64,000 bases of DNA from Maridesulfovibrio sp. Its GTDB lineage: Bacteria; Desulfobacterota; Desulfovibrionia; Desulfovibrionales; Desulfovibrionaceae. Made by a program: the position numbers and the translations under genes. Location: positions 2,113,501 through 2,177,500 of the forward strand of contig NZ_OY762999.1 in NCBI RefSeq assembly GCF_963666665.1, written 5' to 3'. Positions 1 through 8,573 of this stretch are shown here, in pieces (the stretch's first letter is position 1; each line of letters begins with the position of its first letter). The notes under the pieces are model-generated. The model saw only the letters and a program-made list of their open reading frames with translations. It was not told where the DNA came from and made no database searches.

Positions 1-263
1 ACAGGATCTTCATATCCAATTACAATTGCGCAGTTTTCCTTGAATTTGTCAGCCAGTACTTCATGATCAGTACCTGTGAAAGCCAACCGGGCCAGAGTGT
101 TCTTGACTACTTGGCAATCGACACCGACTTTTCTCAGGTTAGCGCGAAGTTCAGTGAACTCTTCCACGCCAAGGCCTTTAAAATCGGTAACGATGGCAAT
201 ACTCGCCCCTTCAGCTTTTTCTTTAAGCTGCTCAATAATCTGGGCTTTTTCTTGCCTGTTCAC
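1..263 (-). CDS. rplJ: 50S ribosomal protein L10, 3' end beyond window
   Basis: The minus strand from a GTG at 261-263 reads MNRQEKAQIIEQLKEKAEG, then a typical L10 N-terminal domain with DFKGL and VVKNTLARLA; about 87 residues lie in the window. L10 forms the base of the ribosomal stalk and carries the L7/L12 dimers. The start is set by AGGAG at 271-275, seven bases upstream, and by the L10 leader just before it. Gene order rplK-rplA-leader-rplJ is the usual bacterial one. The C-terminal end and rplL lie outside the window. Confidence 0.93.
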   Translation of the reverse strand, partial: MNRQEKAQIIEQLKEKAEGASIAIVTDFKGLGVEEFTELRANLRKVGVDCQVVKNTLARLAFTGTDHEVLADKFKENCAIVIGYEDP

Positions 264-308
264 CTTAACACTCCTAATGATTTGACCCGGAAAGCAAGTC
301 AAAGTATT

Positions 309-353
309 GTCTAAGCAGGTTATTAAGGGACCATCCCCCCTGCTGTCTTCGAC
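309..353 (-). promoter_or_regulatory. Ribosomal protein L10 leader (autoregulatory mRNA element)
   Basis: On the minus strand the segment contains GTCGAAGACAGCAGG and, after a short loop, CTTAATAACCTGCTTAGAC. These are the two conserved sides of the L10-leader structure as remembered from the RNA family. In that family the L10/(L7/L12) complex binds this RNA and represses translation of rplJ-rplL. It lies 46 bases upstream of the rplJ start, as expected. Confidence 0.8.
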
Positions 354-382
354 TAAACTTCCCGTGTATTTATTACACCAAG

Positions 383-402
383 AGCCGCCCTTACGGGCGG
401 CT
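383..402 (-). promoter_or_regulatory. GC-rich hairpin between rplA and rplJ
   Basis: A perfect 8-bp stem, AGCCGCCC/GGGCGGCT with loop GTAA on the minus strand, starts 11 bases after the rplA stop. No U-run follows, so it is not a clear intrinsic terminator. It may attenuate or protect the 3' end of the rplKA message, or be an outer part of the L10 leader. Confidence 0.45.
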
Positions 403-413
403 TATGATGTTTT

Positions 414-1118
414 TTAGGACTCTGCGTATTTTCTCGCTGCCAGAGGATCAATCTTGAAACCGGGTCCCATGGTGGTAGCTACGGCAACAGCCTTCATGTA
501 GGTACCTTTCGCAGAGGAAGGTTTAAGTTTGTTCACGGTTTCCAGCAGAGATTTAAGGTTCTCAAGGAGCTTTTCAGGTCCGAAAGAAACCTTTCCGATG
601 GGCGCATGCAGAACACCAGCCTTATCGACCTTGAATTCTACGCGTCCAGCTTTTACTTCTTTAACGGCATGAGCCACATCAAAAGTAACGGTACCGGTCT
701 TTGCGTTAGGCATCAGACCACGAGGTCCGAGCACACGGCCGATCTGACCGACTTTAGCCATCATGTCAGGAGTTGCGATAGCTTTATCGAAATCAAGCCA
801 TCCGTCCTTTACTTTGGCAACCAAGTCATCGCCACCGACAAAGTCAGCACCGGCTTCCTTGGCTTCCGCTTCTTTTTCCCCGCTCACGAAGCAAGCTACG
901 CGAACATCCTTACCGAGACCGTTAGGCAGGGTAACTGCACCACGGATCATCTGGTCGGAATATTTGGGGTCTACGCCGAGGTTGATGGCAACATCAACAG
1001 TCTCGTCGAATTTGGCATATGCCTTTTCTACAGCAGAAGCTACCGCCTGTTCAACGGTCAGACCGATCTGCTCGGTACCTTCTGTTGCTTTTCTGTATTT
1101 TTTTCCGTGCTTAGGCAT
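414..1118 (-). CDS. rplA: 50S ribosomal protein L1
   Basis: The 234-residue protein is full length for bacterial L1. It shows the signature regions FVGGDDLVAKVKDGW, MAKVGQIGRVLGPRGLMPN and KAVAVATTMGPG near the C-terminus. L1 binds 23S rRNA at the L1 stalk and helps release of deacylated tRNA; in many bacteria it also represses its own operon. An AAGGGG ribosome site lies upstream of the ATG. It follows rplK by 16 bases and precedes the L10 leader. Confidence 0.97.
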   Translation of the reverse strand: MPKHGKKYRKATEGTEQIGLTVEQAVASAVEKAYAKFDETVDVAINLGVDPKYSDQMIRGAVTLPNGLGKDVRVACFVSGEKEAEAKEAGADFVGGDDLVAKVKDGWLDFDKAIATPDMMAKVGQIGRVLGPRGLMPNAKTGTVTFDVAHAVKEVKAGRVEFKVDKAGVLHAPIGKVSFGPEKLLENLKSLLETVNKLKPSSAKGTYMKAVAVATTMGPGFKIDPLAARKYAES

Positions 1119-1134
1119 GATCTATTCCCCTTAC

Positions 1135-1560
1135 CTATTCTGTGACTTCAATGCCCATACTGCGGGCTGTTCCCATGATGGATTTCATGGCAGCTTCAGT
1201 ATCGGCAGCGGTCAGGTCGGGTGCTTTAAGCTCAGCAATTTCTTTAACCTGAGCCATGGTCACTTTACCGACCTTGTTTTTGTTAGGCTCGCCGGAACCT
1301 TTCTGTAGCTTTGCAGCCTTAAGCAGGAGGGTGGATGCCGGCGGAGTCTTGGTAATGAAGGAAAAGGACCTGTCCTGATAGACAGTGATGATCACCGGAA
1401 TGATCATGCCCTTCTGATCCTGCGTTTTGGCGTTAAACGCCTTGCAGAATTCCATTATATTTACACCGTGCTGACCGAGTGCAGGACCGACCGGTGGGGA
1501 CGGGTTTGCAGAGCCAGCAGGTATCTGAAGCTTGATTTTGCCTATTTCTTTCTTGGCCAT
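1135..1560 (-). CDS. rplK: 50S ribosomal protein L11
   Basis: The 141-residue protein has the standard L11 layout: a KLQIPAGSANPSPPVGPALG start, then GVNIMEFCKAFNAKT, and a C-terminal RNA-binding domain with GTARSMGIEV. L11 binds the GTPase-associated centre of 23S rRNA and is needed for the stringent response through RelA-type enzymes. AGGA sits nine bases before the ATG. It lies between nusG and rplA in the conserved secE-nusG-rplK-rplA order. Confidence 0.97.
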   Translation of the reverse strand: MAKKEIGKIKLQIPAGSANPSPPVGPALGQHGVNIMEFCKAFNAKTQDQKGMIIPVIITVYQDRSFSFITKTPPASTLLLKAAKLQKGSGEPNKNKVGKVTMAQVKEIAELKAPDLTAADTEAAMKSIMGTARSMGIEVTE

Positions 1561-1634
1561 CGCTTTATGTCCTATATTAAATTCCAGTGAGGGTACTCAC
1601 TGTCGGAAATGAATATGCAGCAGTGCGGTCAGGA

Positions 1635-2195
1635 CTACCCTTTGGTTACCTGAACGAAGTCAAGTTCCACTGGGGTCTGGCGGCCGAAAATGGAGACTGA
1701 CACCCGAAGCTTGCCTTTGTCGTAGTTAACATCTTCTACAACGCCGTTGAAACCGCTGAACGGTCCATCAATAACCCTGACATCATCGCCACGATCAAAG
1801 TTGAACTTGGGTCTCGGCTGTTCCTGACGGTCTTCCATCAGGCTCAGGATTTTGGCTGCTTCGCTGTCGCGCATTGGAGTCGGGCGGTTTTTGCCACCGA
1901 TGAATCCGGTAACACGAGGAATAGACTGGATGAGATGCCATGATTCATCCTCCATGATCATTTTGATCATGACATAACCCGGATAAAATTTCCGAGTAGA
2001 TGTTCTCTTTTCCCCTTTAACCAGCTCGACAACTTTTTCCGTGGGGACGACAACTTCTTCGATCAGTCCATTGTCCTGACCAGTTCTCATCATTTCACGG
2101 ACAGTCTGCTCAACCCGCTGTTCAAAACCTGAATAGGTATGAACAATGTACCAACGGGCCTTCCTTCCCTGAGGTTTTTCAGCGTCTGCGTTCAT
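1635..2195 (-). CDS. nusG: Transcription termination/antitermination protein NusG
   Basis: The 186-residue protein has an N-terminal NGN domain (WYIVHTYSGFEQRVEQ, then FYPGYVMIKM and VTGFIGG) and a C-terminal KOW domain (GDDVRVIDGPFSGFNGVVED). NusG binds RNA polymerase, links it to Rho or to ribosomal S10, and modulates pausing. The start ATG has AGGAAAG upstream. It lies between secE and rplK as in most bacteria. Confidence 0.97.
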   Translation of the reverse strand: MNADAEKPQGRKARWYIVHTYSGFEQRVEQTVREMMRTGQDNGLIEEVVVPTEKVVELVKGEKRTSTRKFYPGYVMIKMIMEDESWHLIQSIPRVTGFIGGKNRPTPMRDSEAAKILSLMEDRQEQPRPKFNFDRGDDVRVIDGPFSGFNGVVEDVNYDKGKLRVSVSIFGRQTPVELDFVQVTKG

Positions 2196-2222
2196 GGAGC
2201 TCTTTCCTTTTCTACGGGTTAT

Positions 2223-2474
2223 TTAAGACAGGATTGCCTCAACAAGTTTGCTGAGACCCATGTCAACAACACCCAGAAAAAGCGACATGACTACGACAAG
2301 GACCAAGACGGCGGTACAGGTCTGTATAGTCTCTTTCTGAGTAGGCCATACGACCTTCTTGATTTCGACCTTGGACTGCTCAAAGAATTCGGTAAACTGT
2401 TTTATCTTGCTACCGGCTCCTTGAGTTTCAGCCTTAGCCTGAACTCCCGCACCTTTATTTTTTTTCTTGGCCAT
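2223..2474 (-). CDS. secE: Preprotein translocase subunit SecE
   Basis: The start at MAKKKNKGAG (2472-2474) gives 83 residues. A start four codons further upstream has no ribosome site, whereas this ATG has GGGA six bases before it. The protein has a charged N-terminal tail, an amphipathic segment FTEFFEQSKVEIKKVVWPT with the conserved VxWPT motif, and a single C-terminal membrane helix (about residues 54-76). SecE is the short single-helix form that clamps SecY in the Sec translocon. Confidence 0.93.
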   Translation of the reverse strand: MAKKKNKGAGVQAKAETQGAGSKIKQFTEFFEQSKVEIKKVVWPTQKETIQTCTAVLVLVVVMSLFLGVVDMGLSKLVEAILS

Positions 2475-2494
2475 ATTGATTCCCATAAATGAAG

Positions 2495-2571
2495 TGGCAG
2501 GCCAGGAGGGATTCGAACCCCCAGCATTCGGTTTTGGAGACCGACGTTCTAGCCGTTGGAACTACTGGCCT
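2495..2571 (-). tRNA. tRNA-Trp(CCA)
   Basis: The minus strand folds as a cloverleaf with acceptor AGGCCAG/CTGGCCT, anticodon loop CTCCAAA (anticodon CCA) and T-arm GGTTCGAATCC. The 3' CCA is encoded at 2495-2497. It sits between rpmG and secE, a position where tRNA-Trp is common in bacteria. Confidence 0.96.
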
Positions 2572-2586
2572 GCTTATTTATAGAAA

Positions 2587-2736
2587 CTACTTGGACTCTC
2601 TGTGAAGAGTATGCTTCTTATCAAAAGGGCAATACTTCTTCAACTCGATGCGACCAGTAGTGTTCTTCTTGTTCTTCATCGTCGAATAGTTACGACGCTT
2701 ACACTCGGTGCACTGCATCTGAACTTTGACACGCAT
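2587..2736 (-). CDS. rpmG: 50S ribosomal protein L33
   Basis: The minus strand from the ATG at 2734-2736 encodes 49 residues: MRVKVQMQCTECKRRNYST, then a lysine-rich middle, then KKYCPFDKKHTLHRESK. The CTEC pair and a later YC fit the zinc-ribbon form of L33, although only three of the usual four cysteines are present. Length is normal for L33. It lies six bases after the tuf stop and precedes tRNA-Trp and secE, the classic tuf-rpmG-trnW-secE order. Confidence 0.93.
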   Translation of the reverse strand: MRVKVQMQCTECKRRNYSTMKNKKNTTGRIELKKYCPFDKKHTLHRESK

Positions 2737-2742
2737 GATGTC

Positions 2743-3936
2743 TTACTCCAGAATTTCAGTAACAACTCCTGCGCCTACGGTACGGCCACCTTCGCGAATA
2801 GCGAAGCGCAGACCCGGATCCATAGCGATGGGGTTGATCATTTCAACGTTGAAGGTAGCGTTATCGCCAGGCATAACCATTTCAACGCCTTCTTCGAGGG
2901 TAACTACACCGGTGATGTCAGTTGTACGGAAGTAGAACTGAGGACGGTAGCCGGAGAAGAAAGGAGTGTGACGTCCACCTTCGTCTTTGGACAGAACGTA
3001 AACTTCTGCCTTGAACTTGGTGTGGGGGTTGATGGACTTAGGTGCTGCGAGAACCTGGCCGCGCTCAACTTCATCACGCTTGGTACCACGAAGGAGAACA
3101 CCAACGTTGTCACCAGCCTGACCCTGGTCGAGAAGCTTACGGAACATTTCAACACCAGTACAAGTAGTCTTAGCGGTGTCTCTGATACCAACGATTTCTA
3201 CTTCTTCACCAACTTTGATTACACCGCGCTCAACACGACCGGTAACAACGGTACCACGACCGGAGATGGAGAAAACGTCTTCAATAGGCATAAGGAAAGG
3301 TTTGTCGATGTCACGCTCGGGCTCTTCGATGTAGGAGTCACAAGCAGCGAGGAGATCAAGAATGGGCTTTGCAGCTTCATCATCAGCGCTGTCGCACTCA
3401 AGAGCTTTAAGAGCAGAACCCTGGATAACGGGAAGATCGTCACCGGGGAAATCGTAGGAAGAAAGAAGTTCACGAACTTCCATTTCTACGAGCTCGAGGA
3501 GTTCTTCATCATCAACCATGTCGCACTTGTTCAGGAATACAACGATTCCGGGAACACCAACCTGACGAGCGAGCAGGATGTGCTCACGAGTCTGAGGCAT
3601 GGGACCGTCAGTAGCAGCAACAACGAGGATTGCGCCGTCCATCTGAGCAGCACCAGTGATCATGTTTTTGATGTAGTCAGCGTGACCGGGGCAGTCTACG
3701 TGAGCGTAGTGACGTGCTTCGGTTTCGTATTCTACGTGAGCGGTAGCAATGGTGATACCGCGTTCTTTTTCTTCAGGAGCTTTGTCGATTTCGTCGAAAG
3801 CTACGTATTCGCCGTTACCAGCAAGACCAGCGATCTTGGTGATAGCAGCAGTCAGAGTGGTTTTACCATGGTCAATGTGACCAATGGTACCGATATTAAC
3901 ATGAGGCTTACCGCGTTCAAATTTAGCCTTACCCAT
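2743..3936 (-). CDS. tuf: Elongation factor Tu
   Basis: The 397-residue protein is a full-length EF-Tu: G1 loop GHIDHGKT near residue 19, RGITI switch I, DCPGH (G3), NKCD (G4), then beta-barrel domains 2 and 3 ending GAGVVTEILE. EF-Tu is the GTPase that delivers aminoacyl-tRNA to the ribosome. AGGGGG lies upstream of the ATG. Four tRNA genes precede it in the same direction, so it probably comes from a tRNA-tuf primary transcript, like E. coli tufB; a second tuf in a str operon would be expected elsewhere. Confidence 0.98.
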   Translation of the reverse strand: MGKAKFERGKPHVNIGTIGHIDHGKTTLTAAITKIAGLAGNGEYVAFDEIDKAPEEKERGITIATAHVEYETEARHYAHVDCPGHADYIKNMITGAAQMDGAILVVAATDGPMPQTREHILLARQVGVPGIVVFLNKCDMVDDEELLELVEMEVRELLSSYDFPGDDLPVIQGSALKALECDSADDEAAKPILDLLAACDSYIEEPERDIDKPFLMPIEDVFSISGRGTVVTGRVERGVIKVGEEVEIVGIRDTAKTTCTGVEMFRKLLDQGQAGDNVGVLLRGTKRDEVERGQVLAAPKSINPHTKFKAEVYVLSKDEGGRHTPFFSGYRPQFYFRTTDITGVVTLEEGVEMVMPGDNATFNVEMINPIAMDPGLRFAIREGGRTVGAGVVTEILE

Positions 3937-4006
3937 GATAAATCCCCCTAAAATAAATAGAGTTTTTAATGATTTAAAGCGTCAAAGGTCATACTACACA
4001 AATGTA

Positions 4007-4082
<76 letters not shown>

Positions 4083-4126
4083 ATCCTCTATTAAACGCGC
4101 AGGAATGGACTAGGGTAAGTACATTG

Positions 4127-4202
4127 TGGAGCGGGAAACGGGATTCGAACCCGCAACCCTCAGCTTGGAAGGCTGATGCTCTAGCCGTTGAGCTATTCCC
4201 GC
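4127..4202 (-). tRNA. tRNA-Gly(TCC)
   Basis: A 76-nt minus-strand cloverleaf with acceptor GCGGGAA/TTCCCGC, anticodon loop CTTCCAA (TCC), T-arm GGGTTCGAATCCC and encoded CCA. Second from tuf in the cluster. Confidence 0.97.
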
Positions 4203-4261
4203 ACCCTATGTCCGTAGTTTAACAGCAGGCCTACCTGCCTCCTACAGCGCGAATATCTAAG

Positions 4262-4346
4262 TGGTGGTGGGGGGAGGATTCGAACCTCCGAAGGCGTTGC
4301 CGACAGATTTACAGTCTGTTCCCTTTGGCCACTCGGGAACCCCACC
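4262..4346 (-). tRNA. tRNA-Tyr(GTA)
   Basis: An 85-nt class II tRNA on the minus strand: acceptor GGTGGGG/CCCCACC, anticodon loop CTGTAAA (GTA), a long variable arm, T-arm GGTTCGAATCC and encoded CCA. Third from tuf. Confidence 0.97.
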
Positions 4347-4367
4347 ATTATATATTGTTGTTTACAC

Positions 4368-4443
4368 TGGAGCTGGCGATGGGACTTGAACCCGCAACCT
4401 GCTGATTACAAATCAGCTGCTCTACCAATTGAGCTACGCCAGC
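4368..4443 (-). tRNA. tRNA-Thr(TGT)
   Basis: A 76-nt minus-strand cloverleaf with acceptor GCTGGCG/CGCCAGC, anticodon loop TTTGTAA (TGT) and encoded CCA. It is the first gene of the tRNA-tuf transcription unit. The order Thr-Tyr-Gly-Thr-tuf is the same as E. coli thrU-tyrU-glyT-thrT-tufB. Confidence 0.97.
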
Positions 4444-4762
4444 CCTCGTGAGCGAATCTTTCTACAAGCTCTGTTTTCAAATTGCAAGAACTTTTTTGAA
4501 CTTTTTTCAAATCAATTCCCGACCTGAAAACTCCGTTGAACTTGTGATCCGCCGAAGCAACGAAGCGGGGTTTAAATGGAAATCGCCTTTGAAGTCAACA
4601 CCTTTTTTTAACTTTTTTTAATTTTTCCGAAAATAACCAGCGCAGTATATGCTACAAACGCAGGCAGGTTTTGACTTTACGGACGTTTGGACGTAATTCA
4701 CTGCCCTCGGCACTTATTGCCGCACAAACAAAGAACATAAGATTCTCAGGTATAAAATAGAC
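4444..4762. other. Divergent intergenic region, tRNA cluster / dus
   Basis: No gene is seen. The left part holds the candidate tRNA-tuf promoter and several T/A runs. Around 4536-4576 there is a segment with CCGCCGAAGC and GGGGTTTAAA that faintly resembles the dispersed element described at 16579 and 34996, in reverse orientation. No convincing promoter for the plus-strand dus gene was found. Confidence 0.5.
4459..4487 (-). promoter_or_regulatory. Candidate promoter of the tRNA-tuf operon
   Basis: On the minus strand TTGCAA (4482-4487), a 17-bp spacer and TAGAAA (4459-4464) lie just upstream of the first tRNA. A/T tracts directly upstream could act as an UP element, as is usual for stable-RNA promoters. 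Each hexamer matches the sigma-70 consensus at four of six positions. Confidence 0.55.
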
Positions 4763-5734
4763 ATGAAAACACTTCCAATAAGTCCAGATAAACCATGGCT
4801 GGCGCCCTTAGCCGGATATTCCGACCTGCCCTTTCGCATGCTCTGCCGCAAACGTGGATGTGCCGTTGCCTGCACAGAGATGGTCAGCGTCAAAGGATTG
4901 AAATATGACGGAAAAGGGACCAAGGTCTTGCTCGCCACCTGCCCGGAAGACGCCCCATTGGTCGTCCAGCTATTCGGCGGGGAGCCGCAAGACTATTCAG
5001 ACACTATGCCCCAACTGATAGATGAGGGCTACTCTTTTTTTGATTTAAACTCAGGCTGCCCGGTGAAGAAAGTCCTCAAAACAGGCGGCGGATCCGCCCT
5101 TCACCTTGATCCTGACCGTTTGGTTGAAACAGCAACTGCTATGGTCCGCGTGGCTGGCGAAGGCAAAGTCGGAGTTAAGATCAGGCTCGGTTTCCTGAAC
5201 GGCGAGGACAACTTCCTTGAAATCGCTAAACGACTCGAAGATGCCGGTGTAGCATGGCTGACCATGCATCCGCGCTATGCAAAACAGATGTTCTCAGGTC
5301 AAGCAGACTGGTCCAAGCTTGCAGTATTAAAACAAAATGTATCCATTCCCGTGATTGGAAGCGGCGATCTTTTTACTGCTGAAGATGCAATGGAGTGCAT
5401 CAAGCAAACCGGAATAGACGGAATCATGTTCGCCCGCGGCGCTCTTTTTGATCCTGAAATATTCGCCCGCTATCTAAAACTGCTTGATGACCCTCAATGT
5501 GCTACCCTGCCCCCCTTTGATCTTGGTAAAACCATGGAAGAGCATATCATGATGACCAAAGATTTTGACGGCAGCAACCGTTCTTTCAGGAAAATAAGGT
5601 CTATCCTTCCCCGTTACGCTAAAGGTATGGACGGTATCCGGGCCATCAGGACCAAGCTCACTGCTTGCGAAGACTGGGAAGAACTTCTCGATGCAGCAAG
5701 AGAAGTTTCTACCCTCACACGGGACCGTTGCTAA
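4763..5734 (+). CDS. dus: tRNA dihydrouridine synthase
   Basis: The 323-residue flavoprotein reduces uridines in the D-loop of tRNA to dihydrouridine. Family features are LAPLAGYSDLPFR near the N-terminus (FMN site), VVQLFGG, NSGCPVKKV with the catalytic Cys, GGGSAL, IPVIGSGD and GIMFARGAL (phosphate-binding glycines). The usual HGRTR motif reads MHPRYAKQMFSG here, a conservative change. It is closer to the DusB type than to DusA or DusC by the GCP-KKV motif, but the subfamily is not certain. It is alone, next to the tRNA cluster. Confidence 0.88.
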   Translation: MKTLPISPDKPWLAPLAGYSDLPFRMLCRKRGCAVACTEMVSVKGLKYDGKGTKVLLATCPEDAPLVVQLFGGEPQDYSDTMPQLIDEGYSFFDLNSGCPVKKVLKTGGGSALHLDPDRLVETATAMVRVAGEGKVGVKIRLGFLNGEDNFLEIAKRLEDAGVAWLTMHPRYAKQMFSGQADWSKLAVLKQNVSIPVIGSGDLFTAEDAMECIKQTGIDGIMFARGALFDPEIFARYLKLLDDPQCATLPPFDLGKTMEEHIMMTKDFDGSNRSFRKIRSILPRYAKGMDGIRAIRTKLTACEDWEELLDAAREVSTLTRDRC

Positions 5735-5758
5735 TCATTTATTTTTTTTAAGCGATTG

Positions 5759-5788
5759 TTGACGATATTACTCTTTAAAGCGTAATAT
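5759..5788 (+). promoter_or_regulatory. Candidate promoter of cheV1-clc
   Basis: TTGACG (5759-5764), an 18-bp spacer and TAATAT (5783-5788) lie about 48 bases upstream of the first cheV start. The -35 hexamer is strong and the -10 is moderate. Confidence 0.45.
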
Positions 5789-5835
5789 AAATGCTGTAAT
5801 CGAATTACAGAATCTGAATTTAATCGGAGAGACAC

Positions 5836-6783
5836 ATGGCTCAGACTGATATTTTACTTGAAGCCGGTACTAATGAACTTGAAATCGTTGAATTCTGGCT
5901 TGAAGAAGAACCGCGCGAAGAAGGCGAAGGCAACTATCGCGGATTTTATGGCGTCAACGTTGCCAAGGTTCTGGAAATCATCAGAATTCCTGACAAAATA
6001 ACCAAACTTCCTAAGGTTGCCCACCCTGCTATCATGGGGACTTTCAACCTGCGCAATAAAGTCATCCCTCTTGTGGATCTTAGCCACTGGCTCAAAAAAC
6101 CACGTGTTGAAACTGAACCGCCCAAAGTAATTGTCACCGAATTCAACAATGTCTCTTCAGCTTTCCTTGTTTCCGGGGTGACTAGAATCCACAGAATCAG
6201 CTGGGAAAAAGTAGAAGCACCCTCGACATACGTCTCCACCCTCTCCGAAGACTCTATTACCGGGGTTGTTAAATTTGAAGACAGAATATCCCTGATCCTT
6301 GACCTTGAAAAAATCGTAGCCGAGCTGAACCCTGATCTCGGACTGAAACTTGACGATTCTATCGACTGGAACAATAACGCAGGATACAAAGCCATCATCG
6401 CTGACGACTCCACCTTGATCAGGGAAATGCTCTACGAAATGATGGTCCGTGCTAAGTTTCACGTAGAGATGGCTAATACCGGCCGTGCATGCTGGGAAAA
6501 GCTGCAGGAGCATAAGCGACGCTCAATTGAAGAGAAGCGTCCTATCACCGACTTTGTCAACGTGGTTATCTCTGACATCGAAATGCCGGTTATGGACGGA
6601 CACAACCTTACTGTACGCATCAAAGCAGATGAAGTACTTAAGCAATTGCCTGTAATCCTTTTCTCTTCAATCATTACCGACAAGCTGCGCCATAAGGGTG
6701 AGTCCGTCGGTGCTGATGACCAGATTTCAAAGCCTGAAGTAACCGAACTGGCTCAGCGCGCCATTGCCCTGATCGAAAAATAA
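5836..6783 (+). CDS. cheV: Chemotaxis protein CheV (CheW-receiver), copy 1
   Basis: The 315-residue protein has an N-terminal CheW domain (about residues 12-165, with GVNVAKVLEI and FNLRNKVIPLVDL) and a C-terminal receiver (about 185-315: IIADDST, phospho-site in VISDIEMPVMDG, and SKPEV). CheV couples chemoreceptors to CheA like CheW and can be phosphorylated for adaptation. GGAGAG precedes the ATG. It is followed after 17 bases by a chloride channel gene. A clear paralogue lies at 12810-13760. Confidence 0.94.
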   Translation: MAQTDILLEAGTNELEIVEFWLEEEPREEGEGNYRGFYGVNVAKVLEIIRIPDKITKLPKVAHPAIMGTFNLRNKVIPLVDLSHWLKKPRVETEPPKVIVTEFNNVSSAFLVSGVTRIHRISWEKVEAPSTYVSTLSEDSITGVVKFEDRISLILDLEKIVAELNPDLGLKLDDSIDWNNNAGYKAIIADDSTLIREMLYEMMVRAKFHVEMANTGRACWEKLQEHKRRSIEEKRPITDFVNVVISDIEMPVMDGHNLTVRIKADEVLKQLPVILFSSIITDKLRHKGESVGADDQISKPEVTELAQRAIALIEK

Positions 6784-6800
6784 ACCGGGCGGAAATCGAT

Positions 6801-8573
6801 ATGGTTTCCTCTTCCGAATCCAAAACTAGCAAACGTACTGGAACTGCAATTAATCCGCGGGTCCAGTACGTTTTACTTATGTCCTTTTCCGTAGCTATCG
6901 GTATGGCTGCGGCAGGCGGGGCTTTCCTCTTCCGCTGGCTGATTGATACTTTCCAGCACTTCTTCTGGGCCAAAGGTAATTCCTTCCTCGATATGGCGGC
7001 CAATTCTCCATGGTGGGTGGTGCTGTTCCTCCCCTGCATAGGCGGACTTATCGCCGGAGTAATCATCACCAACTGGGCACCGGAAGCTCAAGGCCCGGGA
7101 GTACCCGAAGTAATAAAAGCTCTTGCCGTACGTGGCGGGGTAATCCGACACCGCATTACCTTCCTCAAGGCTTTAGTCACCAGCCTGCTCATTGGATGCG
7201 GTGCGTCAGTGGGACGAGAAGGTCCTGTTGTGCAGATAGGAGCTTCGCTGGGCTCCTCTGCAGCAAGAATATTCCGTCTTGATCCGTCCATGCTTCCGGT
7301 CTGTGTTGCTTCCGGAGCTGCAGCAGGAATTGCGGCAACCTTTAATGCACCTTTAACCGGAACATTATTTGCCATTGAGATTCTGCTTCTGGATACTGAA
7401 ATGTCCTACGTCAGCCATATCATCGTAGCATCAGTAACAGCATCCGCACTTTCAAAATTTTTTTGGGGAGACTTCCCCACCTTTGATGCTCCAAAATTTA
7501 TTTTCAACAATTTCGAAGAACTGATCATTTTCTTCCTGCTTGGAATTCTAGCAGGACTGGTCTCTATTGCTTTTGTAAAAATGATACAGATCTGCGAAGT
7601 CACCTTTGACCACATCCCAGTCCCCGGCTGGGTGAAACCCGGTCTTGGTGGACTGATTCTTGGAGCAATAGCACTTAAGATTCCTGCAGTACTCGGCGTA
7701 GGTTACGAAGCTGTTAATATGGGTTTGACAGGAGTTTTACCCCTTGATCTGGCCATACTGATACTGGGGGCCAAACTTGTGGCTACTTCCCTTTGTATCG
7801 GATCGGGAATGAGTGGTGGTATTTTCGCTCCCTCGCTGGTTTTAGGAGCAGCTCTAGGGGTATCGGTCAGCTCGACCATTAATATGATTTTCCCGGAACT
7901 TGCCCTTACCCATGGACAATATGCCTTAGTCGGCATGGGAACCGTTGTGGCCGGAACCACCCTTGCGCCCATTACCGCAGTACTCACTGTTTTTGAGCTG
8001 ACATATTCATACAAAATAATCCTGCCCATGATGGTGGGTTGCATCACCAGTGCGCTTGTAGTTCGCATACTCAAAGGCTATTCCGTTTATGAAGCAAAAT
8101 TATTGCGTCAGGGCATAAATATTCTACGCGGACATGACGAATCGGTAATGGTAAATGTTTCGATACAGGAAGTAATGGAAACAGAATTCAATTACCTGCG
8201 TACAACCGACACCCTCAGCAAGGCTGCCGACATGGTGCTGGACTCCGACTTCCCACATTTTCCGGTTCTGGATGAAAATAATAAACTTGCCGGAATTCTG
8301 ACCCTGCGCGACATGCGTGCATTCCTGAAAAATGCACAAGATTTAAAAGGAGGAGCCGAGATAGTGGATACCTTGATGGTCCGCACTATTGTATCGCTTC
8401 CCGTGGACTCCAACCTCAAGGAAGCCATTATTAAATTTGAAAGAACCGGGGTATCTTTCTTGCCGCTTGTTAATCAAGACGAAACCGTAGCAGGTATAAT
8501 TAAATCCAAAGACGCCATGAATATTTTTCGCGAAAAAAAATACAAAAATAAAATTCTTTCTTCCTCGATCTAA
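6801..8573 (+). CDS. CLC-type chloride channel/antiporter with CBS pair
   Basis: The 590-residue membrane protein has the three CLC selectivity motifs: GPGVPE, GREGP (gating glutamate at residue 140) and GSGMSGGIFAP, plus GIAATFNAPLTG. About 430 residues of membrane helices are followed by two cytoplasmic CBS domains (roughly 455-575), which often bind adenine nucleotides. CLC proteins move chloride or exchange chloride for protons. It follows cheV by 17 bases and may share its message. Its stop overlaps the stop of the convergent EAL gene by three bases. Confidence 0.93.
   Translation: MVSSSESKTSKRTGTAINPRVQYVLLMSFSVAIGMAAAGGAFLFRWLIDTFQHFFWAKGNSFLDMAANSPWWVVLFLPCIGGLIAGVIITNWAPEAQGPGVPEVIKALAVRGGVIRHRITFLKALVTSLLIGCGASVGREGPVVQIGASLGSSAARIFRLDPSMLPVCVASGAAAGIAATFNAPLTGTLFAIEILLLDTEMSYVSHIIVASVTASALSKFFWGDFPTFDAPKFIFNNFEELIIFFLLGILAGLVSIAFVKMIQICEVTFDHIPVPGWVKPGLGGLILGAIALKIPAVLGVGYEAVNMGLTGVLPLDLAILILGAKLVATSLCIGSGMSGGIFAPSLVLGAALGVSVSSTINMIFPELALTHGQYALVGMGTVVAGTTLAPITAVLTVFELTYSYKIILPMMVGCITSALVVRILKGYSVYEAKLLRQGINILRGHDESVMVNVSIQEVMETEFNYLRTTDTLSKAADMVLDSDFPHFPVLDENNKLAGILTLRDMRAFLKNAQDLKGGAEIVDTLMVRTIVSLPVDSNLKEAIIKFERTGVSFLPLVNQDETVAGIIKSKDAMNIFREKKYKNKILSSSI

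Noticed and set aside
2602..3951. A 449-codon open frame on the plus strand opposite tuf.
   Set aside because: It is fully antisense to an unmistakable EF-Tu gene, also covers rpmG, lacks a ribosome site and encodes a low-complexity Val/Thr/Ser-rich product typical of a shadow frame.
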